Shown one piece after another: positions 6,343 through 7,557 of a stretch of DNA of 7,557 bases. The notes below the pieces were generated by a model that was not told the DNA's origin, ran no database searches, and saw nothing but the letters and a program-made list of their open reading frames with translations. A program made the translations under genes and the position numbers. Source of the stretch: Oligosphaeraceae bacterium (GTDB taxonomy: Bacteria > Verrucomicrobiota > Lentisphaeria > Oligosphaerales > Oligosphaeraceae); NCBI GenBank assembly GCA_012515455.1, contig JAAYYJ010000065.1, positions 1-7,557 of the forward strand, read 5' to 3'. Position 1 is the stretch's first letter. Every line of letters begins with the position of its first letter.

Positions 6343-7407
6343 ATGCGTGCGATTTGCTGCTCTACATTGTTCCTGCTGGCGTTGGCCGTCTGCACTGCCG
6401 ATACCGTGCCTGAGCGTGCTTTCCGACTGGCGGTGCTGCCTGATAGCGACTGCTTCTTCTTATGCGAGAATGCAGCTCTGGTCGGCACTACCGCCCAGGG
6501 GATGCTCAGCCTCTTCAATCAGTCTTCACCCACGGACTTGGAAGGCAGTTCGCCCCGAGGAACCATGATGGCATTCCTGGCGGCTGTCAACCGCCAGCTG
6601 CCTTTCAATGACATCAAGGCTGTGAAACGCTCGCAGGGGAGTTTCGCGTTTGCCGGTGCCAATCCGGCCACCAGAGGAGACGGCCGTTTCTTCTATGCCT
6701 GGGAGCTCTTCCGCCCCCTGGATCCCGGGGAAGTGCAGCGGATAATCCTGGCCGAGGCGGAAAACTGCACCCTCAGAGTGCAGGTCCAGCCGGGCGCACA
6801 ACCCGGCACATTGGAGATTTCTTTCCCGGACCGACCCGAACTGCCGACGCAGAGCATGGCCTTCCTGGCCGAGAACACGGTGATTTTGCTGGGACCGGCG
6901 GAGAATTTGGAGACCGTGCTTGACGATATCGCGCAATCCCTCCCCGGGAAGGGCCTGCCCACTGCACTCCAGGCTGCCAAAGCCAAGGTCCCCGCCGGCA
7001 GCAACTTCTATGCCCTCTTTGTCCCCAATGCAGCCATGAAAGCCGCGGCCATGAAGCGTGCCGACCAGGCGCCTCAGGCCGGACTGGTCAATGATATGGA
7101 CAACCTGGTGTTCGCGCTTAATGCCGGCCCTCAGACGGACGTCACCCTGGGAATGAAATTCGCCAATGCCCAATCCGCTACTCTGGGCAAATCCATGCTG
7201 ATTGACGGGGTGTTCCTGGGGATGCTGAAGATGCATCTGCTGCAGCTCTCGGAGAAGCCCATCCCGATGCTCGAGACCATGAAGTCCGATCTGAAGGGCA
7301 CCGACGCGGTCTTCACCTGCACCATCTCCCCAGGCGACCTCCAGACCCTCGAAACGCTCAGCCAGAACCTGCGCCAGCGCATCCGGGCCATGATGAACCA
7401 TGACTGA
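6343..7407 (+). CDS. Secreted protein of unknown function, 354 residues
   Basis: I do not recognise a named family with certainty. Residues 1-19 form a Sec signal (CCSTLFLLALAVCTA, likely cut before D20). C17 is preceded by V rather than G, A or S, so it is not a good lipobox. The mature part is soluble and shows two similar halves. Each opens with a strand-like LPDSDCFFLCENAAL (32-46) or VPAGSNFYALFVPNAAM (216-232). The first half later contains MAFLAENTVILLGPAENLETVL (172-193), a pattern seen in secreted hypothetical proteins of Planctomycetota and Lentisphaerota and loosely reminiscent of DUF3352-type proteins. The second half has TLGMKFANAQSATLGKSML (268-286) and ends with DAVFTCTISPGDLQTL (321-336). 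No catalytic motif is visible. It follows the operon terminator by about 100 bases and no convincing promoter is seen in that gap. The next gene starts 49 bases downstream. Confidence 0.85.
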   Translation: MRAICCSTLFLLALAVCTADTVPERAFRLAVLPDSDCFFLCENAALVGTTAQGMLSLFNQSSPTDLEGSSPRGTMMAFLAAVNRQLPFNDIKAVKRSQGSFAFAGANPATRGDGRFFYAWELFRPLDPGEVQRIILAEAENCTLRVQVQPGAQPGTLEISFPDRPELPTQSMAFLAENTVILLGPAENLETVLDDIAQSLPGKGLPTALQAAKAKVPAGSNFYALFVPNAAMKAAAMKRADQAPQAGLVNDMDNLVFALNAGPQTDVTLGMKFANAQSATLGKSMLIDGVFLGMLKMHLLQLSEKPIPMLETMKSDLKGTDAVFTCTISPGDLQTLETLSQNLRQRIRAMMNHD

Positions 7408-7456
7408 GCGCAAATAAGTGCCCCAGCGCAGCACCGCTGCAACCATAAAGCAACGC

Positions 7457-7557
7457 ATGACCACAACTGAATTACGTACCATCTTTTCCAGCCGGGTATT
7501 GATCTTTGACGGTGCCATGGGCACCGAGCTGTATCGCCGCCATATCTTCACCAACCG
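7457..7557 (+). CDS. Homocysteine S-methyltransferase family enzyme, N-terminal fragment
   Basis: Thirty-three codons are visible before the window ends. The motif VLIFDGAMGTELYRRHIF (residues 14-31) is the first strand and loop of the homocysteine-binding barrel shared by methionine synthase MetH, the bifunctional homocysteine methyltransferase/methylenetetrahydrofolate reductase, and betaine- or S-methylmethionine-dependent enzymes. The GTELYRRHIF wording recalls the bifunctional type more than MetH (which usually has GAMGTM), but this rests on memory and on few residues. The product would make methionine from homocysteine. ATG at 7457 is the only good start: the frame is closed by TAA at 7415-7417. 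No Shine-Dalgarno sequence is evident before it. Two competing 5-bp hairpins (7424-7439 and 7428-7440) lie in the 49-base gap but have no T-tract. Confidence 0.82.
   Translation, partial: MTTTELRTIFSSRVLIFDGAMGTELYRRHIFTN

Noticed and set aside
6338..6568. Alternative start ATG at 6338
   Set aside because: It is only 2 bases from the Shine-Dalgarno sequence and opens a frame without signal peptide or family features, while 6343 gives a proper secretion signal.
7408..7456. Structured leader or SAM riboswitch before the methionine-synthesis gene
   Set aside because: The gap is 49 bases, too short for known SAM riboswitches, and holds only two mutually exclusive 5-bp hairpins.
1..7557. CRISPR array, tRNA, rRNA or insertion sequence
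   Set aside because: No regularly spaced direct repeats, cloverleaf-like segments, rRNA blocks or transposase motifs were found on either strand by eye.

Overview
The window is a bacterial chromosomal segment with dense coding, all on the + strand, and moderately high G+C. The style points to the Lentisphaerota (Victivallales-like) or a related PVC-superphylum anaerobe. The grounds are a pseudopilin-like protein with an FTLIELLVVIAIIA head and an H-x9-DG tail, a carbohydrate ABC importer with oversized, insertion-rich membrane subunits, and a secreted hypothetical of the kind common in PVC genomes. This assignment is inference; no rRNA or marker gene is present.

Layout: 1-687 is the 3' part of a pseudopilin-like (DUF1559-type) gene whose first codons lie outside the window. 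688-1006 is a 319-base non-coding gap with a GC hairpin and a good -10 box just ahead of the next gene. 1007-3895 encodes a 962-residue fusion of a family-1 sugar-binding protein to a MalF-type permease. 3959-6172 encodes a 737-residue MalG-type permease with about 490 residues inserted between its first and second membrane helices. A strong intrinsic terminator at 6202-6244 closes this two-gene unit. 6343-7407 encodes a secreted protein of unknown function. From 7457 the window holds the first 33 codons of a homocysteine S-methyltransferase-family enzyme.

The central pair looks like a CUT1-type carbohydrate importer. The binding protein is covalently joined to one permease chain, and the other chain carries a large extracytoplasmic domain made of a CxxC...CxxC module followed by four degenerate repeats of about 60-77 residues. 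No ATPase is encoded here, so the pair probably borrows a shared MsmK/UgpC-type ATPase from elsewhere. The unusual part of the window is this architecture: a tethered receptor, two extra membrane segments in the MalF half, and a repeat-built domain in the MalG half. The flanking genes look unrelated to the importer, except that pseudopilin-like genes often sit beside sugar-utilisation loci in Lentisphaerota (recollection, not checked here).
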